From Streptomyces sp. NBC_00370 (GTDB taxonomy: Bacteria > Actinomycetota > Actinomycetes > Streptomycetales > Streptomycetaceae), in NCBI RefSeq assembly GCF_036084755.1, contig NZ_CP107968.1, positions 2,114,501 to 2,178,500 of the forward strand: DNA of 64,000 nucleotides, written 5' to 3'. This document shows, piece after piece, positions 41,796 to 51,215 of this stretch. Position 1 is the stretch's first letter; each line of letters starts with the position of its first letter. The notes under the pieces are model-generated. The model did no database searches. It was not told where the DNA came from and saw only the letters and a program-made list of their open reading frames with translations. The translations under genes and the position numbers were made by a program.

Positions 41796-42113
41796 TCAGG
41801 ACTCCTGGGTGACGGAGACGAGCACATCGTCCCCTTGGATCTGTACGGGGTATACGGGGACGGGGCGCGTCGCGGGGAGGCTCGACGGCTTTCCGGTACG
41901 CAGGTCGAAGCTGGAGCCGTGCAGCCAGCACTCGATCATGCAGTCCTCCACCTCGCCCTCCGAGAGCGACACGTTCGCGTGCGAGCAGATGTCGTTGATC
42001 GCGAACACCTCGCCCTCGGTACGGACGACGGCGACGGGCGTGCCGTCGAGTTCCACCCGGGTCGGGGTGTCCTCTTCCAGCTCGCCCAGACCGCAGACAC
42101 GGACAAAGGCCAT
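41796..42113 (-). CDS. Rieske [2Fe-2S] ferredoxin in the suf operon
   Basis: A 105-residue Rieske protein with both ligand pairs: CSHANVSL (C-x-H) and CWLHGSSFD (C-x2-H), and the end VPVYPVQIQGDDVLVSV. It is annotated in many actinobacteria as a non-heme iron oxygenase ferredoxin subunit. Its fixed place between sufD and sufC argues for an electron-transfer role in cluster assembly. ATG 42113 shares one base with the sufD stop. Confidence 0.94.
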   Translation of the reverse strand: MAFVRVCGLGELEEDTPTRVELDGTPVAVVRTEGEVFAINDICSHANVSLSEGEVEDCMIECWLHGSSFDLRTGKPSSLPATRPVPVYPVQIQGDDVLVSVTQES

Positions 42114-43294
42114 CAGACCGTTGCCTCCAGCTCCTTCTCGATCGACGCGAGCAGCCGCTCCTCGACGTCGGGAAGGCCGATGTGCTGGACCAGCTCGGCG
42201 AAGAAGCCGCGCACGACCAGGCGGCGCGCCTCGGTCTCCGGGATGCCGCGCGCCATCAGGTAGAAGAGCTGCTCGTCGTCGAACCGGCCGGTCGCCGACG
42301 CGTGTCCGGCGCCGGCGATCTCGCCGGTCTCGATCTCCAGGTTCGGCACGGAGTCGACCCGCGCGCCGTCCGTGAGGACGAGGTTGCGGTTCATCTCGTA
42401 GGTGTCGGTGCCCTCGGCCGAGGCCCGGATGAGGACGTCACCGATCCATACGGCGTGCGCGTCCGCGCCCTGGAGAGCGCCCTTGTAGGCCACGTTCGAC
42501 TTGCAGTGCGGGGCGTTGTGGTCGACGAACAGCCGGTGTTCCTGGTGCTGGCCCTTGTCGGTGAAGTACAGGCCGAACAGCTCGGCCTCGCCGCCGGGTC
42601 CCGCGTACTGGACGCGCGGGTGGAGCCGTACCAGGTCGCCGCCGAAGGTGACGATGATCGACTTGAACGAGGCGTCCCTGCCGACCAGCGCGTTGTGCTG
42701 GGCGACATGGACGGCCTTGTCGTCCCAGTCCTGGACGGAGACGACGGTCAGCTTGGCGCCGTCGCCCACGAGGTACTCGACGTTGCCGGCGAGCGTGGCG
42801 TCGCCGGTGTGGTCGATGACCACGACCGCCTCGGCGAAGGCGCCGAGCTCCACGATCTGGTGGGCGTAGCCGACCCCGCCGGCGCCGTGCACGGCGATCC
42901 TGACCGGCTCGGTCAGCACGGTCTCCTTCGGTACGGAGACGACCGACGCCTTCTCGAACGAGGAGAACGCCTGCGCGGCCACCCGGTCCGCCGGGGTGCC
43001 GGCCTTGCCGACCCGCGGGTCGTCGCGGCCCACGGTCTCCACGACGACGCCTTCGGGGGCCGTCACCTCGACCGTGAGGGCCGAGCCTGTCGCGTCCGCC
43101 GTGCCGTCGTGCAGCCCGCGCAGCCGCTCCAGCGGCGTGAACCGCCACTCCTCCTCACGGCCGTGCGGGACGGGGAAGTCCGCCACGTCGTAGGAGGGGG
43201 GCGCGCTCGTGCGCGTGGCGACGGTCGACTCGGCGGCCACCGCGATCGAACCGGCAGTGGTGGAACCCGCCGGAATGTTCTGAGCCTCAGCCAT
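42113..43294 (-). CDS. sufD: SufD, Fe-S assembly scaffold
   Basis: A 393-residue beta-helix scaffold subunit binding SufB and SufC. Diagnostic: FPVPHGREEEWRFTPLERLR, LRIAVHGAG-like strand pairs, QEHRLFVDHNAPHCKSNVAY, then VDSVPNLEIETGEIAGAGHA and ASATGRFDDEQLFYLMARGI, the conserved SufB/D end. Start ATG 43294. It is 93 bases downstream of sufB. Confidence 0.96.
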   Translation of the reverse strand: MAEAQNIPAGSTTAGSIAVAAESTVATRTSAPPSYDVADFPVPHGREEEWRFTPLERLRGLHDGTADATGSALTVEVTAPEGVVVETVGRDDPRVGKAGTPADRVAAQAFSSFEKASVVSVPKETVLTEPVRIAVHGAGGVGYAHQIVELGAFAEAVVVIDHTGDATLAGNVEYLVGDGAKLTVVSVQDWDDKAVHVAQHNALVGRDASFKSIIVTFGGDLVRLHPRVQYAGPGGEAELFGLYFTDKGQHQEHRLFVDHNAPHCKSNVAYKGALQGADAHAVWIGDVLIRASAEGTDTYEMNRNLVLTDGARVDSVPNLEIETGEIAGAGHASATGRFDDEQLFYLMARGIPETEARRLVVRGFFAELVQHIGLPDVEERLLASIEKELEATV

Positions 43295-43387
43295 GGCTGT
43301 CGTCGTGCTCTCTCTCTGCCTCTGGGGAAAGGGAATCGGTTGGCGCCGCGGGCACGGGGGCGGGTGGCGCGGGGGCGGTGGCTGAGG

Positions 43388-44809
43388 TCAGCCGACCGAG
43401 CCTTCCATCTGCAGCTCGATCAGCCGGTTGAGCTCCAGGGCGTACTCCATGGGCAGCTCCTTGGCGATCGGCTCGACGAAGCCGCGCACGATCATCGCCA
43501 TCGCCTCGAACTCCGTCATGCCCCGGCTCATCAGGTAGAAGAGCTGGTCCTCGGAGACCTTGGAGACGGTCGCCTCGTGGCCCATCGACACGTCGTCCTC
43601 GCGCACGTCCACGTACGGGTACGTGTCGGAGCGGGAGATCGTGTCGACCAGCAGCGCGTCACAGAGCACGTTGGACTTGGAGCCCGCGGCGCCCTCGCCG
43701 ATCTCGATCAGTCCCCGGTAGGACGTACGGCCGCCACCGCGGGCCACCGACTTGGAGACGATGTTCGACGAGGTGTTCGGGGCCATGTGGACCATCTTGG
43801 CGCCGGCGTCCTGGTGCTGGCCCTCGCCCGCGAAGGCGATGGACAGCGTCTCACCCTTGGCGTGCTCGCCCATCAGGTAGACGGCCGGGTACTTCATGGT
43901 GACCTTGGAGCCGATGTTGCCGTCGACCCACTCCATGGTCGCGCCCTCGTACGCCACGGCGCGCTTGGTGACCAGGTTGTAGACGTTGTTCGACCAGTTC
44001 TGGATGGTCGTGTAGCGGCAGCGGCCGCCCTTCTTGACGATGATCTCGACCACGGCGCTGTGCAGCGAGTCCGAGGAGTAGATCGGGGCGGTGCAGCCTT
44101 CGACGTAGTGGACGTAGGCGTCCTCGTCGACGATGATCAGCGTCCGCTCGAACTGGCCCATGTTCTCCGTGTTGATACGGAAGTAGGCCTGGAGCGGGAT
44201 GTCGACGTGCACACCCTTCGGCACGTAGATGAAGGAGCCGCCGGACCACACGGCCGAGTTCAGCGACGCGAACTTGTTGTCGCCGACCGGGATGACCGTG
44301 CCGAAGTACTCCTCGAACAGCTCCGGGTTCTCACGCAGCGCCGTGTCGGTGTCCTTGAAGATGACGCCCTGCTCCTCCAGGTCCTCGCGGATCTGGTGGT
44401 AGACGACCTCGGACTCGTACTGGGCGGCGACGCCGGCCACGAGGCGCTGCTTCTCCGCCTCGGGGATGCCGAGCTTGTCGTACGTGTTCTTGATGTCCTC
44501 CGGCAGGTCCTCCCAGGACTCGGCCTGCTTCTCGGTGGACCGCACGAAGTACTTGATGTTGTCGAAGTGGATGCCCGACAGGTCGGAGCCCCAGTTCGGC
44601 ATGGGCTTCTTGCCGAAGAGCTTGAGGCCCTTCAGCCGCAGCTTCAGCATCCACTCCGGCTCGTTCTTCTTCTGCGAGATGTCGCGGACGACAGCTTCGG
44701 AGAGTCCGCGCTTGGCGGCGGCGCCGGCGGCGTCGGAGTCGGCCCAGCCGAATTCGTACGTACCCAGACCGTCGAGCTCAGGATGGGCGGTCTCTGTGGG
44801 GAGCGTCAT
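43388..44809 (-). CDS. sufB: SufB, Fe-S assembly scaffold
   Basis: A 473-residue scaffold on which the cluster forms. It has [60 protein letters not shown] with the conserved Cys, [20 protein letters not shown] and the C-terminal [23 protein letters not shown] 44809 overlaps the sufR stop as ATGA, so the regulator and scaffold are coupled. Confidence 0.97.
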   Translation of the reverse strand: MTLPTETAHPELDGLGTYEFGWADSDAAGAAAKRGLSEAVVRDISQKKNEPEWMLKLRLKGLKLFGKKPMPNWGSDLSGIHFDNIKYFVRSTEKQAESWEDLPEDIKNTYDKLGIPEAEKQRLVAGVAAQYESEVVYHQIREDLEEQGVIFKDTDTALRENPELFEEYFGTVIPVGDNKFASLNSAVWSGGSFIYVPKGVHVDIPLQAYFRINTENMGQFERTLIIVDEDAYVHYVEGCTAPIYSSDSLHSAVVEIIVKKGGRCRYTTIQNWSNNVYNLVTKRAVAYEGATMEWVDGNIGSKVTMKYPAVYLMGEHAKGETLSIAFAGEGQHQDAGAKMVHMAPNTSSNIVSKSVARGGGRTSYRGLIEIGEGAAGSKSNVLCDALLVDTISRSDTYPYVDVREDDVSMGHEATVSKVSEDQLFYLMSRGMTEFEAMAMIVRGFVEPIAKELPMEYALELNRLIELQMEGSVG

Positions 44810-45549
44810 GCGGGGTTCCTCCCGGCTGTGCTTTCAGTTGCGTGATCGGTGGTCTGTGGGGTGGAGCGGGGAATGAAGGTCGTGCAGACCCCGTCGCCGT
44901 GGGCGATGGTGGCCAGTCGCTGCACATGCGTACCGAGAAGCTCGGAAAAGAATTCCGTCTCGGCCTCGCAGAGCTGCGGGAACTTCTCGGCGACATGGGC
45001 CACCGGGCAGTGGTGCTGGCAGAGCTGCTCGCCCTGGCTGTTCGGCGCGGAGCGCGCCGCGGCAGCGTACCCGTCGGTGCTCAGCGCCTTGGCGAGCGCC
45101 TCGGTACGCCGGTCGGGCGCGGCGGCCTCGACCGCCGCGCGGTACGCCTCGGCCTGGCCGGCGATCCGGGCACGGGCGAAGGCGGCCACGGCCGCCTCGC
45201 CCTGTTCCCCGCCGCCGGCCGCCTGCGCGATCCAGTGCAGCGCCTCGGCTGCCAGCTTGTCGTACGACTGGTCGAAGGCGTCCCTGCCGCAGTCGGTCAG
45301 GGCGAACGCCTTGGCCGGCCTGCCACGGCCGCGCGAGCCGTAGACGCGCTGTTCGCGCGGTTCCACGACGTTGTCGGCCGCGAGCGCGTCGAGATGACGG
45401 CGGACGGCCGCCTGGGTGAGCCCGAGGCGCCCCGCCAGATCGGAGACGGTGGACGGGCCGTGGTCCAGGATGGAGCGCGCGACACGGTTGCGAGTGGAGT
45501 GCTCACCGGTCGCGAGTTCCTCCTGGGGAGCCTCGCCAACGTATTTCAC
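44806..45549 (-). CDS. sufR: SufR, Fe-S-sensing repressor of the suf operon
   Basis: A 247-residue DeoR/ArsR-like winged-helix regulator ([40 protein letters not shown]). The C-terminal cysteines in [20 protein letters not shown] form the cluster-binding set (C-x3-C ... C). I use GTG 45549 ([20 protein letters not shown]), matching the homologue start; there is no ribosome site and the predicted transcript begins at this codon, so it is probably leaderless. First gene of the suf operon. Confidence 0.94.
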   Translation of the reverse strand: MKYVGEAPQEELATGEHSTRNRVARSILDHGPSTVSDLAGRLGLTQAAVRRHLDALAADNVVEPREQRVYGSRGRGRPAKAFALTDCGRDAFDQSYDKLAAEALHWIAQAAGGGEQGEAAVAAFARARIAGQAEAYRAAVEAAAPDRRTEALAKALSTDGYAAAARSAPNSQGEQLCQHHCPVAHVAEKFPQLCEAETEFFSELLGTHVQRLATIAHGDGVCTTFIPRSTPQTTDHATESTAGRNPA

Positions 45550-45585
45550 AACGCCATTGTTGCGTAATTCCCTCGGCCCTGACAA
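45549..45585 (-). promoter_or_regulatory. suf operon promoter with SufR operator
   Basis: Minus-strand TTGTCA (45580-45585) and AACAAT (45556-45561) are 18 bases apart. CAACGCCATTGTTG (45549-45562), a CAAC-N6-GTTG palindrome, covers the -10, the start site and the first base of the GTG. To my recollection CAAC-N6-GTTG is the site reported for SufR in S. avermitilis. Confidence 0.8.
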
Positions 45586-45746
45586 CCGCGACCCGGCCCG
45601 ACCTGAGGTGCGCTGTATCACTTAGGGTTACCTAATTCGCACCCGTACTGCCCGGTGGGAGCGGCTTTGCCGCCCGCCCGGAGCCGCTCCGGCGCCCGGT
45701 TGAAGCGGCTTTCGGCCCCGCGGGTCCCGCCCCCCGAAAGGCTGCC

Positions 45747-45752
45747 TAGACT
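45747..45752 (+). promoter_or_regulatory. -10 element of a probable leaderless promoter
   Basis: TAGACT lies 7 bases before the ATG of the ABC ATPase gene, so the transcript would begin at or next to the start codon. No clear -35. A nearby inverted repeat GGAGCGGCT/AGCCGCTCC (45658-45690) is unexplained. Confidence 0.5.
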
Positions 45753-45759
45753 TCCCGGC

Positions 45760-46740
45760 ATGCGCAGCGTCAACCCGGGTGGCTCACTGCCCGACAGCGG
45801 TTCAGCCGCGGGCCGGGCCTCCGGAGACCCCGTCGTCGAGGTTCGCGGACTGGTCAAACGGTACGGCGACAAGACGGCGGTGAACGGCCTCGACCTGCTG
45901 GTACGGGCCGGCACCGTCACCGCCGTCCTCGGTCCCAACGGGGCCGGCAAGACGACCACGGTCGAGACCTGCGAGGGCTACCGCAGACCCGACGCGGGCA
46001 CGGTACGGGTGCTGGGCCTCGACCCGGTGACGGAAGCGGTGGCCCTCCGGCCGCGTATCGGCGTGATGCTCCAGTCCGGCGGCGTGTACTCGGGAGCGCG
46101 CGCCGAGGAAATGCTCCGCCACATGGCGCGACTGCACGCCCGTCCGCTGGACGTGGACGCCCTCATCGAGCGGCTGGGCCTCGACAGCTGCGGCCGTACG
46201 ACGTACCGCAGGCTCTCCGGCGGCCAGCAGCAGCGGCTCGCCCTGGCGCTCGCCGTCGTCGGCCGCCCCGAACTGGTCTTCCTCGACGAGCCGACGGCGG
46301 GACTCGACCCGCAGGCCCGGCGCGCCACCTGGGAGCTGGTGCGCGAGCTGCGGGCCGACGGCGTCGGTGTCGTACTGACCACGCACTTCATGGACGAGGC
46401 CGAGCAGCTGGCCGACGACGTCGTGATCATCGACGCGGGCCGGGCCGTCGCCCAGGGCAGCCCCGAGACGCTGTGCCGGGGCGGCGCCGAGAACACCCTG
46501 CGCTTCACCGGCCGCCCCGGGCTGGACCTCGGCTCGCTGCTGAAGGCGCTGCCCGACGGCTCGGCCGCCGACGAGCTCAGCTCCGGCGTCTACCGGATCA
46601 GCGGCACGATCGATCCGCAGCTGCTGGCCACGGTCACCTCCTGGTGCGCGCAGCACGGGGTGATGGCCGCCGGGATCTCCGTCGAGCGGCACACGCTGGA
46701 GGACGTCTTCCTCGAACTGACCGGCAAGGAGCTGCGCTGA
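45760..46740 (+). CDS. ABC-2 type exporter, ATP-binding subunit
   Basis: A 326-residue ATPase of the DrrA/CcmA-like drug and antibiotic exporter group. Walker A is VLGPNGAGKTTTVETCEG, Q-loop VMLQSGGVY, signature RLSGGQQQRLALALAVVG, Walker B LVFLDEPTAGLDPQARRA and H-loop LTTHFMDEAEQLADDV. The last ~100 residues are the accessory domain ending RHTLEDVFLELTGKELR. ATG 45760 has no ribosome site. It overlaps the permease by one base (TGATG). Substrate unknown. The place next to sufR and ctaA is conserved in Streptomyces. Confidence 0.93.
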   Translation: MRSVNPGGSLPDSGSAAGRASGDPVVEVRGLVKRYGDKTAVNGLDLLVRAGTVTAVLGPNGAGKTTTVETCEGYRRPDAGTVRVLGLDPVTEAVALRPRIGVMLQSGGVYSGARAEEMLRHMARLHARPLDVDALIERLGLDSCGRTTYRRLSGGQQQRLALALAVVGRPELVFLDEPTAGLDPQARRATWELVRELRADGVGVVLTTHFMDEAEQLADDVVIIDAGRAVAQGSPETLCRGGAENTLRFTGRPGLDLGSLLKALPDGSAADELSSGVYRISGTIDPQLLATVTSWCAQHGVMAAGISVERHTLEDVFLELTGKELR

Positions 46741-47531
46741 TGAGCACGGGTACCACCACGGCGGGCGGTACGGGTACGTACGCCCCCGCGCCCGGCGCGG
46801 CCCCGCTCGGCCGCATGATCGGCGCGCAGACGCTGTTCGAGACGAAGCTGCTGCTGCGCAACGGGGAGCAGCTGCTGCTGACCGTGATCATCCCTTCGCT
46901 GCTGCTGGTCCTCTTCTCGACAGTCGACATCATCGACACCGGCGCGGCGAAGTCGGTGGACTTCCTGGCGCCCGGCATCCTCGCGCTCGCCGTGCTGTCC
47001 ACAGCGTTCACCGGGCAGGCCATCGCCACCGGTTTCGAGCGCCGTTACGGGGTGCTGAAGCGGCTCGCCGTCTCGCCGCTCCCCCGGTGGGGCCTGATGA
47101 CGGCGAAGACGCTCGCCGTCCTGGTCACCGAGGTGCTTCAGGTGGTGCTGCTCGCGGTCATCGCGCTGCTGCTCGGCTGGTCGCCGCACGGCAATCCGCT
47201 CGCCGTCCTGCTGCTGCTCGTCCTCGGCACCGCCACGTTCTCCGGGCTCGGTCTGCTGATGGCGGGCACGCTCAGGGCCGAGGCGACGCTGGCCGCGGCG
47301 AACCTGGTCTTCCTGCTGCTCCTGGTGGGCGGCGGGGTGATCGTGCCGCTGGACAAGTTCCCCGAGGGGGCGCGGGCGGTGCTGGACCTGCTGCCGATCT
47401 CCGCGCTCTCCGACGGGCTGCGGGACGTCCTGCAGCACGGGGCCGCGATGCCGTGGGGCGACCTCGGGATCCTCGCCGTGTGGGCCGCCGTCGGACTCGG
47501 CGCCGCTGCCACGTTCTTCCGCTGGGAGTGA
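46740..47531 (+). CDS. ABC-2 type exporter, permease subunit
   Basis: A 263-residue integral membrane protein with six helices, for example LLLTVIIPSLLLVLFSTVDI, LAPGILALAVLSTAFTGQAI and VLLLLVLGTATFSGLGLLMA. The cytosolic loop ATGFERRYGVLKRLAVSPLP is characteristic of the DrrB/ABC-2 group. It pairs with the ATPase encoded immediately upstream (TGATG overlap). Confidence 0.92.
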   Translation: MSTGTTTAGGTGTYAPAPGAAPLGRMIGAQTLFETKLLLRNGEQLLLTVIIPSLLLVLFSTVDIIDTGAAKSVDFLAPGILALAVLSTAFTGQAIATGFERRYGVLKRLAVSPLPRWGLMTAKTLAVLVTEVLQVVLLAVIALLLGWSPHGNPLAVLLLLVLGTATFSGLGLLMAGTLRAEATLAAANLVFLLLLVGGGVIVPLDKFPEGARAVLDLLPISALSDGLRDVLQHGAAMPWGDLGILAVWAAVGLGAAATFFRWE

Positions 47532-47608
47532 GCGGGTACGGACGGCCGGGAGTGAGCGGGTGACGGTGGCCCGGGGACCCCTCGTGAAAAGCTGCACAAG
47601 CTCGCGCC

Positions 47609-47614
47609 TACGAT
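47609..47614 (+). promoter_or_regulatory. -10 element of the ctaA promoter
   Basis: TACGAT lies 7 bases before the ctaA GTG, with TGAAAA 18 bases further up as a weak -35. Transcription would start at the GTG, so the mRNA is probably leaderless. Confidence 0.5.
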
Positions 47615-47621
47615 AGTTGCC

Positions 47622-48584
47622 GTGTTGACCCCCCTCGCCTATATCGCCCAGCGGTGGACGCCTTCGCCCCGTACGCTCCAGCGCGCCGCGCTCGCCGCCG
47701 TACTGATGTCGGTGGCCATCATCGTCACCGGCGGCGCCGTCCGGCTGACCAGCTCGGGACTCGGCTGCGACACCTGGCCCAAGTGCACGGACAACAGCCT
47801 GGTCGCCACGCCCGAGCAGGGGATCCACGGCGCGATCGAGTTCAGCAACCGGATGCTGACGTACGTCCTGTCGGCGGCCGTCGGCTGGGCGATCATCGCC
47901 GCGCGGGCGGCCAAGCCCCGGCGGCGCCCGCTCACCCGGCTCGCCTGGTCGCAGTTCTGGCTGGTGATGAGCAACGCCGTGCTCGGCGGCATCACCGTCC
48001 TGGCAGGCCTCAACCCGTGGACCGTGGCGGGCCATCTCCTCGCCGCCCTCGGACTGTTGACCGTCGCGACGCTGACCTGGCTGCGCACCCGTGAGGGCGA
48101 CGGCGCACCGCGGCCGCGCGTGCCGCGCCCGCTGTTCCGGCTCTGCTCGGTGCTGCTGGTCGCCACCGCGCTCCTGATGGCGGCGGGCACGATCGTGACG
48201 GGCACGGGACCGCACGCGGGCGACAGCAGCGATGTGCCGCGGATGCCCTTCGACTGGGTGGCCACGGTCCATCTGCACGAGGTGCTGGCGTTCGTGGTCG
48301 TCGCGCTGGCCGCCGCGATGTGGGTAGGGCTGCGGGTCGTCGACGCCCCGCTCGACACCCGCAAGATCGCCCGCAACCTGGTGCTGGTGCTGCTCGCCCA
48401 GGGGGTCATCGGGTACGTGCAGTATCTGACCGATCTGCCCGAAGTCCTGGTCGGCGTGCATATGTTCGGCCTGGCCCTGGTGTGGATCGGCACGCTGCGG
48501 ATGCGGATGTGTCTGCGCGAGCGCCCGGTGACCACGGCCGAGATCCCCGCGCAGGCGGACGCCGCGCTGTCACCCGCCGTCTGA
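47622..48584 (+). CDS. ctaA: heme A synthase
   Basis: A 320-residue COX15/CtaA membrane enzyme that oxidises the C8 methyl of heme O to heme A for cytochrome aa3. Eight helices are visible. Heme-contact residues are in RLTSSGLGCDTWPKCTDNSL (conserved cysteine pair loop), IEFSNRMLTYVLS (E and R), TVAGHLLAALG, WVATVHLHEVLAFVVVAL and VLVGVHMFGLALVWIG. Start GTG 47622. Its last 15 bases overlap the convergent amidohydrolase-like gene. The farnesyltransferase partner ctaB is 1.7 kb downstream. Confidence 0.95.
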   Translation: MLTPLAYIAQRWTPSPRTLQRAALAAVLMSVAIIVTGGAVRLTSSGLGCDTWPKCTDNSLVATPEQGIHGAIEFSNRMLTYVLSAAVGWAIIAARAAKPRRRPLTRLAWSQFWLVMSNAVLGGITVLAGLNPWTVAGHLLAALGLLTVATLTWLRTREGDGAPRPRVPRPLFRLCSVLLVATALLMAAGTIVTGTGPHAGDSSDVPRMPFDWVATVHLHEVLAFVVVALAAAMWVGLRVVDAPLDTRKIARNLVLVLLAQGVIGYVQYLTDLPEVLVGVHMFGLALVWIGTLRMRMCLRERPVTTAEIPAQADAALSPAV

Positions 48585-49688
48585 AGGACCGCCGCCCGGC
48601 TGTCCCGCGTCCGGCAGCCGGTAGACCCGGCGGGCGTTGCCCGACGCGATCATCTCGGCGACGCGCTGCGCGTCGCCGATCGCCCAGGCACCGTCGGCGA
48701 CCCAGCCGCCCAGCACCCGCGCGAGGGCTTCCCTGAACACCCGGGCCCCGACCACGTGCAGTTCGGGCAGCCCGCGCGCGCCGCTGGAGAACAGCAGCTT
48801 CCCGAACGGCGCGAGTTCCAGGATCTCAGCGAGCACGGCCGCGGCGCCCGCCCCGGTGTGCGCGAGTACGGGGCCCAGATCCGCGTACACGTGCGGGAAG
48901 ACCCCGGTCAGCTGCGCCGCCTGACGGTGGTGCGGATACGCGCCGAGCAGCACCAGATCGGTGCCGAGCCCCTCCGTCGCCTCGGCGAAGTCCCGGAGCA
49001 GGACCGGCTCGCAGGAGCCGACGCGCAGTTGCAGCGGCAGTCCTGACGCGACGGCCGTCCACAGCAGATGCCGCAGCAGTACGGGGTCGGTGACCGCGTC
49101 ACCCGCCGAGCGCGCGGCGAGCCAGCGGCCCGCCGCGCCTCTGACCTCGCCGGGCCCCGGCGGCTGCGGGGCCAGGGCGCCGCCGTGGCCGAGCCCGGTG
49201 ACGGAGATGAAGGCGACGGCCGAAGCGGCTGCGGCGTGCACGGCCTCGGCGAGGTTGGCGAGCAGCGCATCGACGGACCCCGAGGTGTCGGCGATCTGCT
49301 GGGCCAGCGGTTCGAGCCGGACGATCTCCCGGGCGTCGGCGCCGCCCGCCACGGCCATCTCGGCGGGCCCGGTCAGATCACCGGGCAGCCCGGTGTCCAC
49401 GAGATAGGTGGAGATCCCCGTCCCGCGCAGCAGCAGCCTGCCCGCCTCGGCGGCGCCCAGCTCACGGCGGCGGGCCAGATAGCGGGCCGGCGCGCAGTGC
49501 GGCTCAAGGCCGAGGAGCGGCGGGCACCAGCGCCGTACGGCGAACCCCGTCTGGGTGTCGAAGAAGGTGGTGCCGGCGGCCGGGGCGCCCGCCGTCCTGC
49601 CGAGCTGGGCCTCGAAGGTGCCGAGGCCCAGTTCCGTACGGAGTACTCCGTGGCAGTACTGGTCCACCATGGACGCTGTTTCGATCAT
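48570..49688 (-). CDS. amidohydrolase-2-like TIM-barrel protein lacking usual metal ligands
   Basis: A 372-residue protein of the amidohydrolase_2 type by overall plan (strand 1 VDQYCHGVLRTELGLGTFEA; LQLRVGSCEPVLLRDFAEAT; DLVLLGAYPHHRQAAQL; GVFPHVYADLGPVLAH; GKLLFSSGARGLPELHVVGA). The strand-1 H-x-H is reduced to YCH, and no Asp follows the SS of FSSGARG, where active members usually have SSD. It may therefore bind metal differently or be inactive. ATG 49688 has GGGAAA upstream. Overlaps ctaA tail to tail by 15 bases. Function unknown. Confidence 0.75.
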   Translation of the reverse strand: MIETASMVDQYCHGVLRTELGLGTFEAQLGRTAGAPAAGTTFFDTQTGFAVRRWCPPLLGLEPHCAPARYLARRRELGAAEAGRLLLRGTGISTYLVDTGLPGDLTGPAEMAVAGGADAREIVRLEPLAQQIADTSGSVDALLANLAEAVHAAAASAVAFISVTGLGHGGALAPQPPGPGEVRGAAGRWLAARSAGDAVTDPVLLRHLLWTAVASGLPLQLRVGSCEPVLLRDFAEATEGLGTDLVLLGAYPHHRQAAQLTGVFPHVYADLGPVLAHTGAGAAAVLAEILELAPFGKLLFSSGARGLPELHVVGARVFREALARVLGGWVADGAWAIGDAQRVAEMIASGNARRVYRLPDAGQPGGGPSDGG

Positions 49689-49823
49689 CGGGTTTCCCGT
49701 CGTGGACCGCTTGTACAGTCCTAACGGGCCGAGCCGCGTTCCGGTGGCGCCCCAGGTGCCGCTTCCGTCCCGCGCGGTACGCGGTACCCGACGTACGCGG
49801 TATCCGACGTACGAGGCCCGGCG

Positions 49824-50234
49824 TCAGTGGCCGAGCTGGATGCCGGCCATCCGCTTCCACTCGTACGGGCCTGTGCTGACCTTCGCGGCCAGCTCGCCGT
49901 CGAACGATTCGTGGAGGGTCAGCTCGGCGCTCTCGGCCGCGCTCAGCGCGACGGCGTGGGTGGGGGCGACCAGGTCGCCCCAGCCGCCGTCCTCGCCGAC
50001 GAGGACGATACGGGTGCCCTCCTGGCCGAGGTACGCGAGATGCCCCTCGGCGCCGCCGTGCTTCGCGCCGAAGGCCTTGATCTCCTTGGCGAGCCTGGCC
50101 ACCTTGCGGGCGTCCCGCGCCTCGCGCCTGGCCAGCGCCTTGTCCGCCTGGGTCTTGCCCGACTCGTTCGCCTGGCCCGGCTCGTCCGCCCGGTCCGGCT
50201 TGCCCGCCTGGTCGCCCTGCTCCGTCTCAGCCAT
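49824..50234 (-). CDS. conserved actinobacterial protein of unknown function
   Basis: A 136-residue protein. Residues 1-50 are charged and probably disordered/coiled (AETEQGDQAGKPDRADEPGQ; KALARREARDARKVARLAKE). The rest is a compact alpha/beta region (GAEGHLAYLGQEGTRIVLVG, WGDLVAPTHAVALSAAESAE) ending STGPYEWKRMAGIQLGH. I recognise no functional family. It lies 30 bases before ctaB in the opposite order on the same strand (downstream of ctaB), so it is probably cotranscribed with it. Confidence 0.8.
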   Translation of the reverse strand: MAETEQGDQAGKPDRADEPGQANESGKTQADKALARREARDARKVARLAKEIKAFGAKHGGAEGHLAYLGQEGTRIVLVGEDGGWGDLVAPTHAVALSAAESAELTLHESFDGELAAKVSTGPYEWKRMAGIQLGH

Positions 50235-50264
50235 GCCGACGATGCTACCGGGCGGTAGAACGGG

Positions 50265-51215
50265 TTATCGGAGGAAGGGGTCCACCGCTACGGCGACGAA
50301 GAGGATCGAGACGTAGGTGATGGACCAGTGGAACAGCCGCATCTCCTTGAGCTTGGCGCCCACCTCGCCCGCCTTGGCGCGCGAGTTCAGCCCGTGCGCC
50401 TCCCACAGCCAGTAGCCGCCGGCGACCAGCGCGACCGTGGTGTAGAACCAGCCGGTGTAGCCCAGCGGGGTCAGCAGCAGCGAGACGGCGACCATCACCC
50501 AGCTGTAGGCGACGATCTGCCGGGCGACCACCCGATTGGACGCGACGACCGGCAGCATCGGGACGCCCACGCGTGCGTAGTCGTCCTTCACCTTCATCGA
50601 CAGCGGCCAGTAGTGCGGCGGCGTCCAGAAGAACATCACCAGGAAGAGGATGACCGGGGCCCAGGACACCGAGTTGGTGACGGCGGACCAGCCGATCAGC
50701 ACGGGCATGCAGCCGGCGATCCCGCCCCACACGATGTTCTGCGAGGTACGCCGCTTGAGGATCATCGTGTAGACGACGACGTAGAAGAGCAGGGCGCCCA
50801 ACGACAGCGCCGCCGACAGCCAGTTGACCAGAAGTCCGAACCACAGCGTCGAGAAGACCGCGAGGCCGAGACCGAAGGCCAGGCACTCGCGCGGCGAGAC
50901 CATGCCGGTGACCAGCGGACGCTGCGACGTACGGTCCATCAGGGCGTCGATGTCGCGGTCGATGTACATGTTGAGCGCGTTGGCGCCGCCGGCGGAGAGA
51001 TAACCGCCGACGCAGGTGACGAGCACCAGCCAGAGATCCGGTACGTCCTGCGAGGCGAGGAACATCACCGGAACGGTGGTGATGAGCAACAGCTCGATGA
51101 TCCGTGGCTTGGTCAGTGCCACGAATGCCTTGGCGCGGGCTCCGAACGGCCGATGGCCCCTCGGGCTCGGAGTCAAGGCGGCGACCCCTGCGGGTCGGGA
51201 CTCGACGGCCGTCAC
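50265..51215 (-). CDS. ctaB: protoheme IX farnesyltransferase (heme O synthase)
   Basis: A 316-residue UbiA-family prenyltransferase that adds farnesyl to heme B. The Asp-rich motif is [20 protein letters not shown]; the second is PMLPVVASN preceded by [15 protein letters not shown]. About nine helices are visible ([44 protein letters not shown]). Start GTG 51215. Divergent from tkt with a 303-base spacer. Confidence 0.96.
   Translation of the reverse strand: MTAVESRPAGVAALTPSPRGHRPFGARAKAFVALTKPRIIELLLITTVPVMFLASQDVPDLWLVLVTCVGGYLSAGGANALNMYIDRDIDALMDRTSQRPLVTGMVSPRECLAFGLGLAVFSTLWFGLLVNWLSAALSLGALLFYVVVYTMILKRRTSQNIVWGGIAGCMPVLIGWSAVTNSVSWAPVILFLVMFFWTPPHYWPLSMKVKDDYARVGVPMLPVVASNRVVARQIVAYSWVMVAVSLLLTPLGYTGWFYTTVALVAGGYWLWEAHGLNSRAKAGEVGAKLKEMRLFHWSITYVSILFVAVAVDPFLR

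Noticed and set aside
42182..44845. 887-codon plus-strand frame antisense to sufD and sufB
   Set aside because: Runs through two certain genes and is a GC-driven artefact.
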